Shown here one piece after another: positions 9,094-17,751 of a stretch of 64,000 bases of DNA (the first letter of the stretch is position 1; every line of letters begins with the position of its first letter). Source of the stretch: UBA7446 sp038143535 (GTDB lineage: Bacteria > Bacteroidota > Bacteroidia > Flavobacteriales > Flavobacteriaceae); contig JAYQMD010000001.1 in NCBI GenBank assembly GCA_038143535.1, positions 1,601,857-1,665,856 on the forward strand, read 5' to 3'. A model generated the notes under the pieces. That model had not been told where the DNA came from, did no database searches, and saw only the letters and a list, made by a program, of their open reading frames with translations. The position numbers and the translations under genes were made by a program.

Positions 9094-9672
9094 CTAGCGG
9101 AGCTTTGCGATGTATTTCCCCACCATATCAAACTCAATATTCACCAAATCGCCTTTCTTTAGTTGGTGAAAAACCGTGTGCTCGTAGGTATAGGGAATGA
9201 TGGCTACGCCAAAGGAATTGGGTTCAGAACCCACAACGGTTAGACTGGTACCATTTACACAAATAGAGCCTTTTTCAATGGTCATGTTTTTTGAGTCTTC
9301 GCTATATGCAAAGCGATACAACCAACTGCCATCTTGGTCTTCAACACTAATGCAGCTAGCAACTTCGTCTACATGGCCTTGCACCAAATGTCCGTCTAGC
9401 CTATCGCCAAGCCGCATGGCGCGTTCAAGGTTGATTTTATCTCCAACTGCCCACTGCTTAAGTGCGGTTTTGTCCAAGGTTTCCTGTATGGCGGTAACCG
9501 TATATTGGTCGCCGTCAATGGCAACTACCGTAAGGCATACGCCGTTGTGTGCCAAACTTTGATCTATTTTGAGTTCGTGAGTAATTTTGCTCGAAAGCGA
9601 ATAGTGCACATTTCCGCCCTGGCGTTCAATACGCGTTAGGGTACCCATCGTTTCTATAATTCCTGTAAACAT
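9094..9672 (-). CDS. ribE: Riboflavin synthase alpha chain
   Basis: Converts two molecules of 6,7-dimethyl-8-ribityllumazine to riboflavin. The 192-residue protein has the two-barrel duplication: M-F-T-G-I-I-E at the start, N-G-V-C-L-T-V in the first barrel (about 45-51), and G-H-V-D and N-G-T-S-L-T-V in the second. The start is the ATG at 9672, which gives the invariant M-F-T-G-I; an in-frame ATG at 9711 would add 13 residues not seen in the family. It is convergent with the EnvC-like gene and divergent from pdxA. Confidence 0.95.
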   Translation of the reverse strand: MFTGIIETMGTLTRIERQGGNVHYSLSSKITHELKIDQSLAHNGVCLTVVAIDGDQYTVTAIQETLDKTALKQWAVGDKINLERAMRLGDRLDGHLVQGHVDEVASCISVEDQDGSWLYRFAYSEDSKNMTIEKGSICVNGTSLTVVGSEPNSFGVAIIPYTYEHTVFHQLKKGDLVNIEFDMVGKYIAKLR

Positions 9673-9687
9673 AAGCGGTGAATCCTT

Positions 9688-9695
9688 TACCTTTG
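9688..9695 (+). promoter_or_regulatory. Putative -7 element of the pdxA promoter
   Basis: TACCTTTG matches TAnnTTTG exactly and lies 20 bases before the pdxA start, predicting a leader of about 15 bases. No good -33 element is visible at the expected spacing. It lies between the start codon of ribE and that gene's own -7 element. Confidence 0.5.
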
Positions 9696-9700
9696 CCAAG

Positions 9701-9708
9701 CAAAAATA
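9701..9708 (-). promoter_or_regulatory. Putative -7 element of the ribE promoter
   Basis: On the minus strand the sequence reads TATTTTTG, an exact TAnnTTTG match, 29 bases before the ribE start. It is interleaved with the opposing pdxA element, so polymerase at one site would cover the other. Confidence 0.5.
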
Positions 9709-9714
9709 CACAAA

Positions 9715-10707
9715 ATGCCTGCCTTACCCATTATTGCGATTTCTATTGGAGACCCAAACGGGATCGGCGTTGAAATTCTATTGAAAACATTTCAAGATAA
9801 CAGCCTGTTTGAACAGTGCATTCCTGTGGTATATGCCAACGAAGCTTTTATACAAAAACAACAGCTGCTTTTTGATACACAGGTTCCTTTGGGCTTGATG
9901 AAAGGAGCGCCTAAACAGGGTGTGTTGAATATTGCTACGATATGGCAAGACACTCCTGAAGTAGCTTTTGGCAAGCAAACCGCCAAGGCAGGGGTTGCCG
10001 CATTTGAGTCGCTACAAGCTGCTGCTACTGCAGTCCAAGAAGGAGAGGCTGATGCACTTGTTACAGCGCCCATTAATAAAGCAGCCATAAAGAGTCATGA
10101 TTTTCCTTTTGCGGGGCACACACACTATTTGGGTGCGTTGTGGGGCGGCAACGCTTTAATGTTGTTGGCGCATGATGCGCTTCGGGTAGCGCTATTAACA
10201 GACCATATTCCGCTACTAAAGGTTACAGCTGCCGTGACAATAGCATTGGTCAAGCAGAAAACAAAACAACTCAGTAAAACACTTGAAAACGATTTTGGCT
10301 GTCAAGTGCCTAAAATTGCCCTACTGGGATTAAATCCACATGCGGGCGATCAAGGGGTTATTGGCAACGAAGATGATGCGGTTTTAAAGCCCGCTATTGC
10401 GGACTTAAAAAAAGAAGGTATTAGAATTTCTGGTCCTTTTGCCGCCGATGGTTTTTTTGGGCAGAAAAGCTATCGAAATTTTGATGCGGTTTTGTCGTGC
10501 TATCACGACCAGGGCTTGGTTGGGTTCAAGACCTTGGCATTTGGACATGGAGTAAACATAACTACTGGGCTACCTTTTGTGCGTACTTCACCAGATCATG
10601 GAACTGCTTTTGATATTGCTGGAAAAGGGGTTGCGAGTCATGTTTCTTTCACTGCTGCAGTGCAGATGGCTCGCACGATATACAATAACCGCCAAAAGAA
10701 GGATTAA
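9715..10707 (+). CDS. pdxA: 4-hydroxythreonine-4-phosphate dehydrogenase
   Basis: NAD-dependent enzyme of de novo pyridoxal phosphate synthesis, oxidising 4-phosphohydroxy-L-threonine. The 330-residue product has the family start S-I-G-D-P-N-G-I-G, the T-A-P-I-N-K substrate loop (about residue 118), the metal-binding histidines of G-H-T-H-Y-L and D-H-I-P-L, and the C-terminal S-C-Y-H-D-Q-G-L and S-P-D-H-G-T-A. Length is normal. It is transcribed away from ribE, pairing two vitamin-cofactor genes, and is followed by the yceD unit. Confidence 0.95.
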   Translation: MPALPIIAISIGDPNGIGVEILLKTFQDNSLFEQCIPVVYANEAFIQKQQLLFDTQVPLGLMKGAPKQGVLNIATIWQDTPEVAFGKQTAKAGVAAFESLQAAATAVQEGEADALVTAPINKAAIKSHDFPFAGHTHYLGALWGGNALMLLAHDALRVALLTDHIPLLKVTAAVTIALVKQKTKQLSKTLENDFGCQVPKIALLGLNPHAGDQGVIGNEDDAVLKPAIADLKKEGIRISGPFAADGFFGQKSYRNFDAVLSCYHDQGLVGFKTLAFGHGVNITTGLPFVRTSPDHGTAFDIAGKGVASHVSFTAAVQMARTIYNNRQKKD

Positions 10708-10733
10708 ATAGAGGGCTGTCCCACCAAATTTTA

Positions 10734-10741
10734 TATATTTG
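10734..10741 (+). promoter_or_regulatory. Putative -7 element of the yceD-rpmF promoter
   Basis: TATATTTG is an exact TAnnTTTG match ending only nine bases before the ATG at 10751. The transcript would start at about 10746, giving a nearly leaderless mRNA. The closeness of the element supports choosing the ATG at 10751 over the TTG at 10739, which overlaps the element itself. Confidence 0.55.
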
Positions 10742-10750
10742 CCGACTGTA

Positions 10751-11293
10751 ATGTGCGATAATAAAAATGTTTTAGCCCCCTTTGTGTTGGCTTTCGCTGG
10801 ACTAAAAGAGGGTGTTCATCATTTTAATCGCGATGTTACCGCAACGTTCTTTGATGCTTTTGATTATACCGAATTCAGCGCTACTGCGCTTGCTGTTCAA
10901 ATTGATTTGACCAAAAAAGCCAGTATGCTAGAAGTACAGCTTACTGTTGCTGGAAGCGTTCGTGTTGGATGTGATTTGACTAACGAATTGTTTGATTTGC
11001 CTTTAAACCCAACACATGAATTGGTTGTTAAGTTTGGTGAGGAATTCAACGATGAAAACGAACATCTGCTGGTACTACCACATGGATCACATCAGTTAGA
11101 TCTTGCGCAGACACTGTTTGAAACCATTGTGTTGGCAGTACCAAAAAAAAAAATACACCCCGGTATAGAAAATGGCAGTCTTCAATCTGATTTGTTAGAC
11201 CGTCTGGATGAGTTACATCCTGGTGAAAGCACCAACGAAAGTGATACAACGGATCCCCGGTGGGATGCGTTAAAGAAATTAAAAAAAGACTAA
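10751..11293 (+). CDS. YceD family (DUF177) protein
   Basis: A 180-residue acidic protein of the YceD/DUF177 family, found beside rpmF in most bacteria and linked to 23S rRNA or ribosome maturation. Visible hallmarks are the F-D-A-F-D-Y-T-E-F segment near residue 32, the single V-G-C-D-L-T-N (about residue 77) and an acidic middle. The second Cys motif of some homologues is absent, as is usual in Bacteroidetes. I start it at the ATG at 10751; the TTG at 10739 would lie inside the promoter element. It is followed ten bases later by rpmF. Confidence 0.88.
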   Translation: MCDNKNVLAPFVLAFAGLKEGVHHFNRDVTATFFDAFDYTEFSATALAVQIDLTKKASMLEVQLTVAGSVRVGCDLTNELFDLPLNPTHELVVKFGEEFNDENEHLLVLPHGSHQLDLAQTLFETIVLAVPKKKIHPGIENGSLQSDLLDRLDELHPGESTNESDTTDPRWDALKKLKKD

Positions 11294-11303
11294 AAGAGCT
11301 ATT

Positions 11304-11501
11304 ATGGCACATCCTAAACGAAAAATATCCAAAACGCGTCGCGACAAACGTCGTACGCACTACAAGGCCGTAGCGCCTCAAATTGCAACATGTTCAACTA
11401 CTGGCGAATCACATCTCTACCACCGTGCGCATTGGCATGACGGAAAACTATACTACAGAGGCAAGATTTTAATTGACAATTCTGTCGAAGCCGAAGCATA
11501 G
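11304..11501 (+). CDS. rpmF: 50S ribosomal protein L32
   Basis: A 65-residue basic protein with the L32 signature: M-A-H-P-K-R-K-I-S at the start, the K-T-R-R-D-K-R-R-T-H stretch (about residues 10-19) and a single Cys in I-A-T-C. The zinc-ribbon form with four cysteines is not present, so this is the zinc-free type. It is translated right after yceD and is followed by a strong terminator before fabH. Confidence 0.96.
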   Translation: MAHPKRKISKTRRDKRRTHYKAVAPQIATCSTTGESHLYHRAHWHDGKLYYRGKILIDNSVEAEA

Positions 11502-11522
11502 TTTTTACAGCTAAAAGTAACT

Positions 11523-11553
11523 AAAGCGCCTTTCGTAAAAGGCGCTTTTTTTT
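11523..11553 (+). terminator. Rho-independent terminator after rpmF
   Basis: An 11-base perfect stem (AAAGCGCCTTT at 11523-11533 with its complement at 11538-11548) closes a CGTA loop and runs into a stretch of eight T. It ends the yceD-rpmF transcript and separates it from the fabH promoter. Confidence 0.9.
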
Positions 11554-11608
11554 GCTTTTTTGATAAGTTTTGGCCTTTTTTCGGTCAAAACGAGTTGTTT
11601 TTAACTAA

Positions 11609-11640
11609 TTTTGACCAAAACTTGTAGAAATGTACTTTTG
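11609..11640 (+). promoter_or_regulatory. fabH: Promoter of fabH-accB-accC
   Basis: A TTTTG (11609-11613) is followed after 19 bases by TACTTTTG (11633-11640). This matches both elements of the Bacteroidetes promoter (-33 TTTG and -7 TAnnTTTG) at the correct spacing and is the best promoter in the window. The transcript would start near 11645, about 11 bases before the fabH ATG. Confidence 0.7.
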
Positions 11641-11655
11641 TGCATTTAGGTTTAT

Positions 11656-12651
11656 ATGACTACTAAAACTGCAGCCATAACCGCCGTTGGAGGCTACGTT
11701 CCCGAGCATGTACTCACCAATGCTGATATAGCGCAAATGGTAGATACAAGTGATGAGTGGATCGTCTCGCGCACAGGTATCAAAGAGCGACGTATCCTCA
11801 AGCCCACTTCATTAGGCACCTCTTTTTTGGCCATCAAAGCCGCGCAAAACCTCCTCGACAAAAACAACCTTGATCCTACACAAATCGATTTAGTTATCGT
11901 AGCTACCGCAACACCTGACATGCCTGTTTCTTCTACCGCGGCCTATGTCGCTACTGAAATTGGAGCAACAAACGCATTTGCCTATGACCTACAAGGGGCC
12001 TGTTCTGGCTTTTTATTTGGTATGTCTGCGGCCTCTTCACACATAAGTTCGGGCCGCTGCAGTAAAGTGTTGCTCATTGGTGCAGATACCATGTCGTCAA
12101 TTATCGACTACACAGACAGAACTACTTGTGTCATCTTTGGGGATGGTGCTGGAGCCGTTTTGTTTGAACCCAACGACGAAGGCCTTGGTCTTCAAGACGA
12201 GGTGCTTCGCGTTGATGGTAATGGAAGAGAATACTTGAAAATAGAAGCGGGAGGGTCTATGCTACCTGCATCAAAAGAAACGGTAGCGGAGAAACAACAT
12301 TTTCTGCGCCAGGAAGGGCGTCCTGTATTTAAGTTTGCTGTTTCAAACATGAGTAGTGCTGTAACAAAAGTGCTTGAACGCAATCAGTTGGCAAAAGATG
12401 ATATCGATTTTGTAGTTGCACATCAAGCAAACAAACGTATATTAGATGCAATATCCAATCATTTAGACCTCAAATTTGATCAGATGTTAATCAATATTGA
12501 CCGTTACGGAAATACCACAGCAGCGACATTACCACTATTGCTTTGGGATTACGAACACCTTTTAAAGAAAAATCAAAAATTACTATTCACTGCGTTTGGT
12601 GGTGGCTTCACTTGGGGAGCTAGCTATTTGACGTGGGCTTACAACTCTTAA
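11656..12651 (+). CDS. fabH: Beta-ketoacyl-ACP synthase III
   Basis: Starts fatty acid synthesis by condensing acyl-CoA with malonyl-ACP. The 331-residue protein carries the catalytic triad of the family: Cys116 in L-Q-G-A-C-S-G-F, His256 in V-A-H-Q-A-N and Asn286 in Y-G-N-T-T-A. The W-I-V-S-R-T-G-I substrate-entry motif is near residue 36. It has its own promoter and is followed by accB and accC, so chain initiation and malonyl-CoA supply are co-regulated. Confidence 0.96.
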   Translation: MTTKTAAITAVGGYVPEHVLTNADIAQMVDTSDEWIVSRTGIKERRILKPTSLGTSFLAIKAAQNLLDKNNLDPTQIDLVIVATATPDMPVSSTAAYVATEIGATNAFAYDLQGACSGFLFGMSAASSHISSGRCSKVLLIGADTMSSIIDYTDRTTCVIFGDGAGAVLFEPNDEGLGLQDEVLRVDGNGREYLKIEAGGSMLPASKETVAEKQHFLRQEGRPVFKFAVSNMSSAVTKVLERNQLAKDDIDFVVAHQANKRILDAISNHLDLKFDQMLINIDRYGNTTAATLPLLLWDYEHLLKKNQKLLFTAFGGGFTWGASYLTWAYNS

Positions 12652-12662
12652 AAACAATAACC

Positions 12663-13148
12663 ATGGAATTAAAAGAAATACAAAACCTAATCAAGTTTGT
12701 AGCCAAGTCTGGGGCAAGTGAAGTAAACCTCGAGATGGGCGAAATCAAAATTACCATCAAAACAAAAAAGGGCGAGGCTGCAGCGCCTGTTGCCATGATG
12801 CAGCAGACTCCTACCGCAGCTATACCGCCTGCTCCCTTAGCTCCTGAGCCAATTGCTGGCGCTGAAGTTTCACCAGCTGAAACAGCGGCACCAGCAAAAG
12901 AAGCTGCAGGCGACACCATTAAGTCTCCTATTATCGGGACTTTTTACCGCAAGCCATCACCCGATAAGCCTAACTTTGTGGAAGTAGGTGATCGTGTAAA
13001 CGAAGGCGACACGCTTTGTGTTATTGAAGCCATGAAGCTCTTCAATGAGATTGAAGCAGAAATGAGTGGAACTATAGTAAAGATTTTGGTTGAAGACTCT
13101 TCACCTGTTGAGTTTGACCAACCATTATTTATTATTGATCCTGCCTAA
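12663..13148 (+). CDS. accB: Biotin carboxyl carrier protein of acetyl-CoA carboxylase
   Basis: A 161-residue carrier. The N-terminal part (residues 1-40) is the usual oligomerisation segment. A Pro/Ala-rich linker (about 45-80) follows, and the C-terminal biotinyl domain (about 86-161) has the biotin-accepting lysine at residue 125 in E-A-M-K-L-F. The start is the ATG at 12663, which gives the family start M-E-L-K-E-I; the frame is open to 12633 inside fabH, but that extension is not conserved. Ten bases separate it from accC. Confidence 0.95.
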   Translation: MELKEIQNLIKFVAKSGASEVNLEMGEIKITIKTKKGEAAAPVAMMQQTPTAAIPPAPLAPEPIAGAEVSPAETAAPAKEAAGDTIKSPIIGTFYRKPSPDKPNFVEVGDRVNEGDTLCVIEAMKLFNEIEAEMSGTIVKILVEDSSPVEFDQPLFIIDPA

Positions 13149-13158
13149 ATCCCGACCT

Positions 13159-14505
13159 ATGTTTAACAAAATTCTAATCGCCAATAGAGGCGAAATAGCA
13201 CTACGCGTTATCCGAACTTGCCGTGAAATGGGAATCAAAACGGTGGCTGTTTACTCAAAAGCAGATGCCGACAGTTTGCACGTCCGTTTTGCCGATGAAG
13301 CCGTTTGTATTGGTCCTGCACCAAGTAGTGAGTCTTATCTTAAAATACCAAATATCATTGCAGCGGCTGAGATTACCAATGCAGATGCCATCCACCCCGG
13401 TTATGGGTTTCTGTCTGAAAATGCTAAATTTTCTAAAATCTGTGAAGAGCACAAAATAAAATTCATTGGTGCTTCTGCACAAATGATTCAGCAAATGGGC
13501 GACAAGGCCACCGCAAAAGCAACCATGAAGGCTGCAGGCGTGCCAACAATTCCAGGTTCTGAGGGAATTATCCCAACATTTAATGATTGTAAAAAACTTG
13601 CCAAAAAAGCCAAATACCCCGTGATGCTAAAAGCTACTGCAGGGGGCGGGGGAAAAGGCATGCGTGCCGTATGGAAAGAAGAAGATCTTGAAAAGGCATG
13701 GGAAGATGCGCGTCAGGAATCTAAGGCTGCTTTTGGCAACGATGATATGTACCTAGAAAAGCTTATTGAAGAGCCGCGACATATTGAAATTCAAATTGTT
13801 GGTGATGCTTTTGGAAAAGCCTGTCATCTATCTGAACGTGATTGTTCTGTTCAAAGAAGACACCAAAAATTAACTGAAGAAACTCCTTCGCCATTTATGA
13901 CCGATAAACTTCGTAAACAAATGGGAGCTGCAGCAGTTAAAGCGGCAGAATTTATTAAATACGAAGGTGCCGGGACCGTTGAATTTTTAGTTGATAAACA
14001 TCGCAATTTTTATTTTATGGAGATGAATACACGTATTCAGGTGGAGCATCCCATTACTGAACAAGTCATTGACTTTGACTTGATCGCGGAGCAAATAAAA
14101 GTGGCAGCAGGAGTTTCAATTGTGGGGAAAAATTATTTGCCAAAACTCCATTCAATAGAATGTCGCATCAACGCAGAAGATCCTTACAACGACTTTCGTC
14201 CATCTCCGGGAATAATAAAGACGCTTCATACCCCTGGCGGCCATGGTGTGCGTTTAGACACCCACGTATATGGCGGGTATTTGATACCTCCACATTACGA
14301 CTCGATGATTGCTAAACTAATTACCACAGCGCAAACGCGTGAGGAAGCCATTAATAAAATGAAACGTGCGTTAGACGAATTTGTTATTGAGGGCGTAAAG
14401 ACAACTATTCCGTTTCATCGGCAATTGATGGATCACCCTGAATATGTTGCAGGCAACTATACCACCAAATTTATGGAGGACTTTGAAATGGAAGATGAGA
14501 CCTAG
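13159..14505 (+). CDS. accC: Acetyl-CoA carboxylase, biotin carboxylase subunit
   Basis: ATP-dependent carboxylation of biotin on AccB. The 448-residue protein starts M-F-N-K-I-L-I-A-N-R-G-E-I-A and shows the ATP-grasp glycine-rich loop A-G-G-G-G-K-G-M (about residue 160), the E-R-D-C-S-V-Q-R-R-H motif (about 230) and the catalytic M-N-T-R-I-Q-V-E-H (about 290). Length is normal. The start at 13159 lies just after the accB stop; an upstream extension into accB is not conserved. It converges with the oligopeptidase gene with five bases between stop codons; a short palindrome at 14502-14514 spans both stops. Confidence 0.96.
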   Translation: MFNKILIANRGEIALRVIRTCREMGIKTVAVYSKADADSLHVRFADEAVCIGPAPSSESYLKIPNIIAAAEITNADAIHPGYGFLSENAKFSKICEEHKIKFIGASAQMIQQMGDKATAKATMKAAGVPTIPGSEGIIPTFNDCKKLAKKAKYPVMLKATAGGGGKGMRAVWKEEDLEKAWEDARQESKAAFGNDDMYLEKLIEEPRHIEIQIVGDAFGKACHLSERDCSVQRRHQKLTEETPSPFMTDKLRKQMGAAAVKAAEFIKYEGAGTVEFLVDKHRNFYFMEMNTRIQVEHPITEQVIDFDLIAEQIKVAAGVSIVGKNYLPKLHSIECRINAEDPYNDFRPSPGIIKTLHTPGGHGVRLDTHVYGGYLIPPHYDSMIAKLITTAQTREEAINKMKRALDEFVIEGVKTTIPFHRQLMDHPEYVAGNYTTKFMEDFEMEDET

Positions 14506-14510
14506 TTCAA

Positions 14511-16637
14511 CTAGCCTTTCACTTTTTTATTTGGAAGCACCTTAAAGCCCATGTTGTAGAGCGTGAAGGCAAATATATCTGCATATTGCTCGATGGTCTT
14601 ATTCACTGGTGTACCCGCGCCGTGACCCGCATCTGTTTCAATCCGTATCAGTACTGGGTTTTGGCCACTTTGATTGGCTTGCAACTGTGCTGCAAACTTA
14701 AATGAATGTGCAGGCACTACCCTGTCATCATGGTCTCCTGTAGTTACCAAAGTAGCAGGATAAGGCGTGTTCGCATCAACATTGTGCACAGGTGAATACC
14801 CTTTTAAATACGCAAACATTTCCTCAGACTGATCGGCCGTACCGTAATCATAAGACCAGCCAGCGCCAGCTGTGAATGTATGGTAGCGCAGCATGTCCAA
14901 AACCCCAACGGCAGGCAAAGCGACTTTATAGAGTTCTGGGCGTTGTGTCATGCACGCGCCTACCAGCAAACCGCCATTTGAACCGCCACGAATGGCGAGG
15001 TATTCTGGGCTTGTATACTTGTTTTCAATTAGGTATTCCGCAGCAGCAATAAAATCATCAAACACATTTTGCTTTTTCATTTGTGTTCCCGCATCATGCC
15101 ACTCCTTTCCGTATTCTCCTCCTCCACGCAAATTAGGAACGGCATAAATACCTCCTTGCATTAGCCAAACGGCATTGGTGATGCTAAATGAAGGCGTAAG
15201 GCTTATGTTGAATCCGCCATAACCGTATAAAATAGTTGGAGTATCACCCGTAAGTTCAAGCCCTTTTCTGTAGGTAATCATCATGGGTACTTTTGTCCCG
15301 TCCTTAGAGCTGTAAAACACCTGCTTGGACTCAAAATCACTTGCGTCAAAGTTAATTTCTGGTGTCCAATATTGACTGGTTTCGCCCGTTTTTGGGTTTA
15401 ACGCAAAAGAAGAGGATGGGGTGTGGTAATTTGAAAAGCTGTAATACAGTGTTTCTTGATCTCTTTTGCCACTAAACCCACCTGCACTTCCGTCGGCTGG
15501 TAGCTTAATTTCGCGAACCAACTTACCGTTATAATCGTATTGGAAAACCTTGGATAAGGCATCTATCATATACTCAGCAAAGAAATAATTACTACCGTTA
15601 CTGATGCTCAATACATGTTCGGCTTCTGGGATTACGTCTATCCAATAATTTGGAGTTGGGCGATTGGCATAAGCGGATACTAATTTTTTATTGGGCGCAT
15701 TTAAATTGGTCACCAAAAACAACTTGTCTTCCTCTGTTTCTAACACGTAGGTGTCTGAATCTTCATGGTCTATAATGATGTTAATTCCAGCCTTTGGGTT
15801 TTCCAAGTCCAGCATGAATAGTTTATTTCCAGAAGTGGTATTGGAAGCGCTGATAAACAAATAGTGCTGGTCGTCAGAAACATAGCCTCCAATATAGCGG
15901 TGCTTTTCTTTGGGGTTGCCACCAAAAATTACCCTGTCTTTAGATTGAGGCGTGCCTAATTCGTGATAGTACAATTTGTGTTGGTCTGTTTTGGCAGAGA
16001 GCTCAGAACCTTCTGGTTTGTCGTATGACGAATAATAAAAACCTTTGTTCCCACGCCAAGAAACCGAGCTAAACTTTACATTAACCAAGGTGTCTTCAAT
16101 TATTTTTTTTGAAGCAGCTTCCATGACAATAATCTTACGCCAATCGGAGCCTCCTTCCGAAATAAGGTACGCCAAACGGCTTCCATCTTTGGTAAAACGA
16201 ACGCCGGCTAAAGAAGTAGTACCGTCCTCAGAAAAGGTATTTGGGTCTATAAAAACTTCTGGAGCAGCTTCTCCTTTATGACGATGCAAAACATAGTGAT
16301 TTTGTAGTCCGTCGTTTTTATAGAAATAGGTGTAGTCACCCTCAATAAAAGGGGTTGAGCGTTTTTCGTAGTTCCAAAGCTTTGTTAAGGATTCCTCTAG
16401 CTCAGGCCTATACTTAATCTGGTTTAAGTAGTCAAACGTAACCGCATTTTGGCGTGTTACCCAATCTTCTGTTTCTGCTGAGCGGTCATCTTCTAGCCAT
16501 CGATATGGGTCTTCTACAGCTTGTCCAAAAAAACTATCGATAACAATTTCTTTTTTGGTTTCAGGGTACATAATGGGTGATTTTTTGGCGCAAGAAGAAG
16601 CTAGTGCAACGAAAACGAGAAATAAATAGGGGCGCAT
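14511..16637 (-). CDS. Prolyl oligopeptidase family serine peptidase (predicted lipoprotein)
   Basis: A 708-residue S9A peptidase expected to cleave after proline in short peptides. The N-terminus has a lipoprotein signal with L-A-S-S-C (Cys16), so it is probably anchored in the envelope. A beta-propeller (about 75-420) precedes the alpha/beta-hydrolase domain. The catalytic triad is visible: Ser553 in G-G-S-N-G-G, Asp637 in D-H-D-D-R-V and His672 in A-G-H-G-A-G. The W-L-E-D motif near residue 48 is also typical. It is the last gene of the tdk-alr-asd strand run and ends against accC. Confidence 0.94.
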   Translation of the reverse strand: MRPYLFLVFVALASSCAKKSPIMYPETKKEIVIDSFFGQAVEDPYRWLEDDRSAETEDWVTRQNAVTFDYLNQIKYRPELEESLTKLWNYEKRSTPFIEGDYTYFYKNDGLQNHYVLHRHKGEAAPEVFIDPNTFSEDGTTSLAGVRFTKDGSRLAYLISEGGSDWRKIIVMEAASKKIIEDTLVNVKFSSVSWRGNKGFYYSSYDKPEGSELSAKTDQHKLYYHELGTPQSKDRVIFGGNPKEKHRYIGGYVSDDQHYLFISASNTTSGNKLFMLDLENPKAGINIIIDHEDSDTYVLETEEDKLFLVTNLNAPNKKLVSAYANRPTPNYWIDVIPEAEHVLSISNGSNYFFAEYMIDALSKVFQYDYNGKLVREIKLPADGSAGGFSGKRDQETLYYSFSNYHTPSSSFALNPKTGETSQYWTPEINFDASDFESKQVFYSSKDGTKVPMMITYRKGLELTGDTPTILYGYGGFNISLTPSFSITNAVWLMQGGIYAVPNLRGGGEYGKEWHDAGTQMKKQNVFDDFIAAAEYLIENKYTSPEYLAIRGGSNGGLLVGACMTQRPELYKVALPAVGVLDMLRYHTFTAGAGWSYDYGTADQSEEMFAYLKGYSPVHNVDANTPYPATLVTTGDHDDRVVPAHSFKFAAQLQANQSGQNPVLIRIETDAGHGAGTPVNKTIEQYADIFAFTLYNMGFKVLPNKKVKG

Positions 16638-16666
16638 ATTTTAATTTTTTCTAAAAATAAAAAAAA

Positions 16667-17653
16667 TTAAATTAAATTATTAGCTGCTAAATATTCCGCA
16701 ATTTGAACTGTATTTGTAGCAGCACCTTTACGTAAGTTGTCTGCAACGATCCACAAGTTTAACCCATTTTCTTGTGAGGTGTCTTTTCGTAAACGGCCCA
16801 CAAAAACTTCATCTTTTCCGTGTGCCTGAAGTGGCATGGGGTAGTCATTATTGTGGATGTCGTCCTGTACTACAACGCCAGGCATTGCAGCAAGTACTTG
16901 ACGAACCGCGTCTAGTTCAGCAGGCTTGCTTAAGCTTAGGTTTACCGATTCGCTATGTCCGCCCACAACAGGGATGCGCACTGCTGTAGCCGTTACCCGA
17001 ATGTTGGGGTCTAGAATTTTATGGGTTTCGTTTACCAACTTCATTTCCTCCTTGGTGTAATTATTGTCCAAGAAAACATCACAATGTGGAATGGCGTTGC
17101 GATGGATGGCATGTGGGTAGGCCATTTCGCCTTCTTTGCCTTCGTATTCGTTTTCCAATTGTTGCACTGCCTTGACGCCTGTTCCCGTAATGGATTGATA
17201 GGTGGAAACAACTACGCGTTGAATCCCAAATGCACGGTGAATGGGCGCAAGTGCCATCAGGAGTTGAATGGTAGAGCAGTTAGGGTTGGCAATAATTTTG
17301 TCTGAAGCCGTCAGTTCATTGGCATTTATTTCGGGAACGATGAGCTTATGATCGGGATGCATCCGCCAAGCAGAGGAGTTGTCAATAACTGTACAACCAA
17401 TGGCAGCAAACTTTGGTGCCCAAGCCAATGAGGTATCGCTGCCAGCAGAAAACAAGGCAATATCTGGCTTTTGGGCAACGGCATCTTCCAAGGTAACAAC
17501 GGTATAATCCTTGCCATTATAGGTCAACTGCTTACCTGCCGAACGGGCCGAAGCCACAGGTATCAGTTCTGTGATCGGAAATTGGTGTTCTGACAATACT
17601 TCTAACATTACATGGCCAACCATACCGGTGGCGCCTACTACTGCTACGCGCAT
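16667..17653 (-). CDS. asd: Aspartate-semialdehyde dehydrogenase
   Basis: Reduces aspartyl phosphate to aspartate semialdehyde for lysine/diaminopimelate, threonine and methionine synthesis. The 328-residue enzyme starts with the NADP-binding V-G-A-T-G-M-V-G and has the catalytic Cys126 in N-P-N-C-S-T-I-Q and the active-site His in V-G-G-H-S-E. A near-consensus promoter lies about 17 bases upstream. It follows alr on the same strand, so two peptidoglycan precursor genes are adjacent. Confidence 0.96.
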   Translation of the reverse strand: MRVAVVGATGMVGHVMLEVLSEHQFPITELIPVASARSAGKQLTYNGKDYTVVTLEDAVAQKPDIALFSAGSDTSLAWAPKFAAIGCTVIDNSSAWRMHPDHKLIVPEINANELTASDKIIANPNCSTIQLLMALAPIHRAFGIQRVVVSTYQSITGTGVKAVQQLENEYEGKEGEMAYPHAIHRNAIPHCDVFLDNNYTKEEMKLVNETHKILDPNIRVTATAVRIPVVGGHSESVNLSLSKPAELDAVRQVLAAMPGVVVQDDIHNNDYPMPLQAHGKDEVFVGRLRKDTSQENGLNLWIVADNLRKGAATNTVQIAEYLAANNLI

Positions 17654-17669
17654 GTGCTTAATTTTGCTG

Positions 17670-17677
17670 CGAATGTA
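17670..17677 (-). promoter_or_regulatory. Putative -7 element of the asd promoter
   Basis: On the minus strand TACATTCG differs from TAnnTTTG at one base and lies 17 bases before the asd start, predicting a leader of about 12 bases. Position supports it more than the imperfect match does. Confidence 0.35.
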
Positions 17678-17751
17678 CGGGATATCTGCTTTATAAAAAG
17701 AAACACACTACACTTTATCAAAAAAATAACAGTTTGTTTGTTTTGTAACTT

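Noticed and set aside
9094..9711. Longer riboflavin synthase starting at ATG 9711
   Set aside because: The 13 extra residues precede the invariant M-F-T-G-I start and run through the ribE -7 element, so transcription would begin downstream of that ATG.
14502..14514. Palindrome over the accC and peptidase stop codons as a terminator
   Set aside because: The six-base arms leave a one-base loop and no T run follows on either strand, so a hairpin terminator is not supported.
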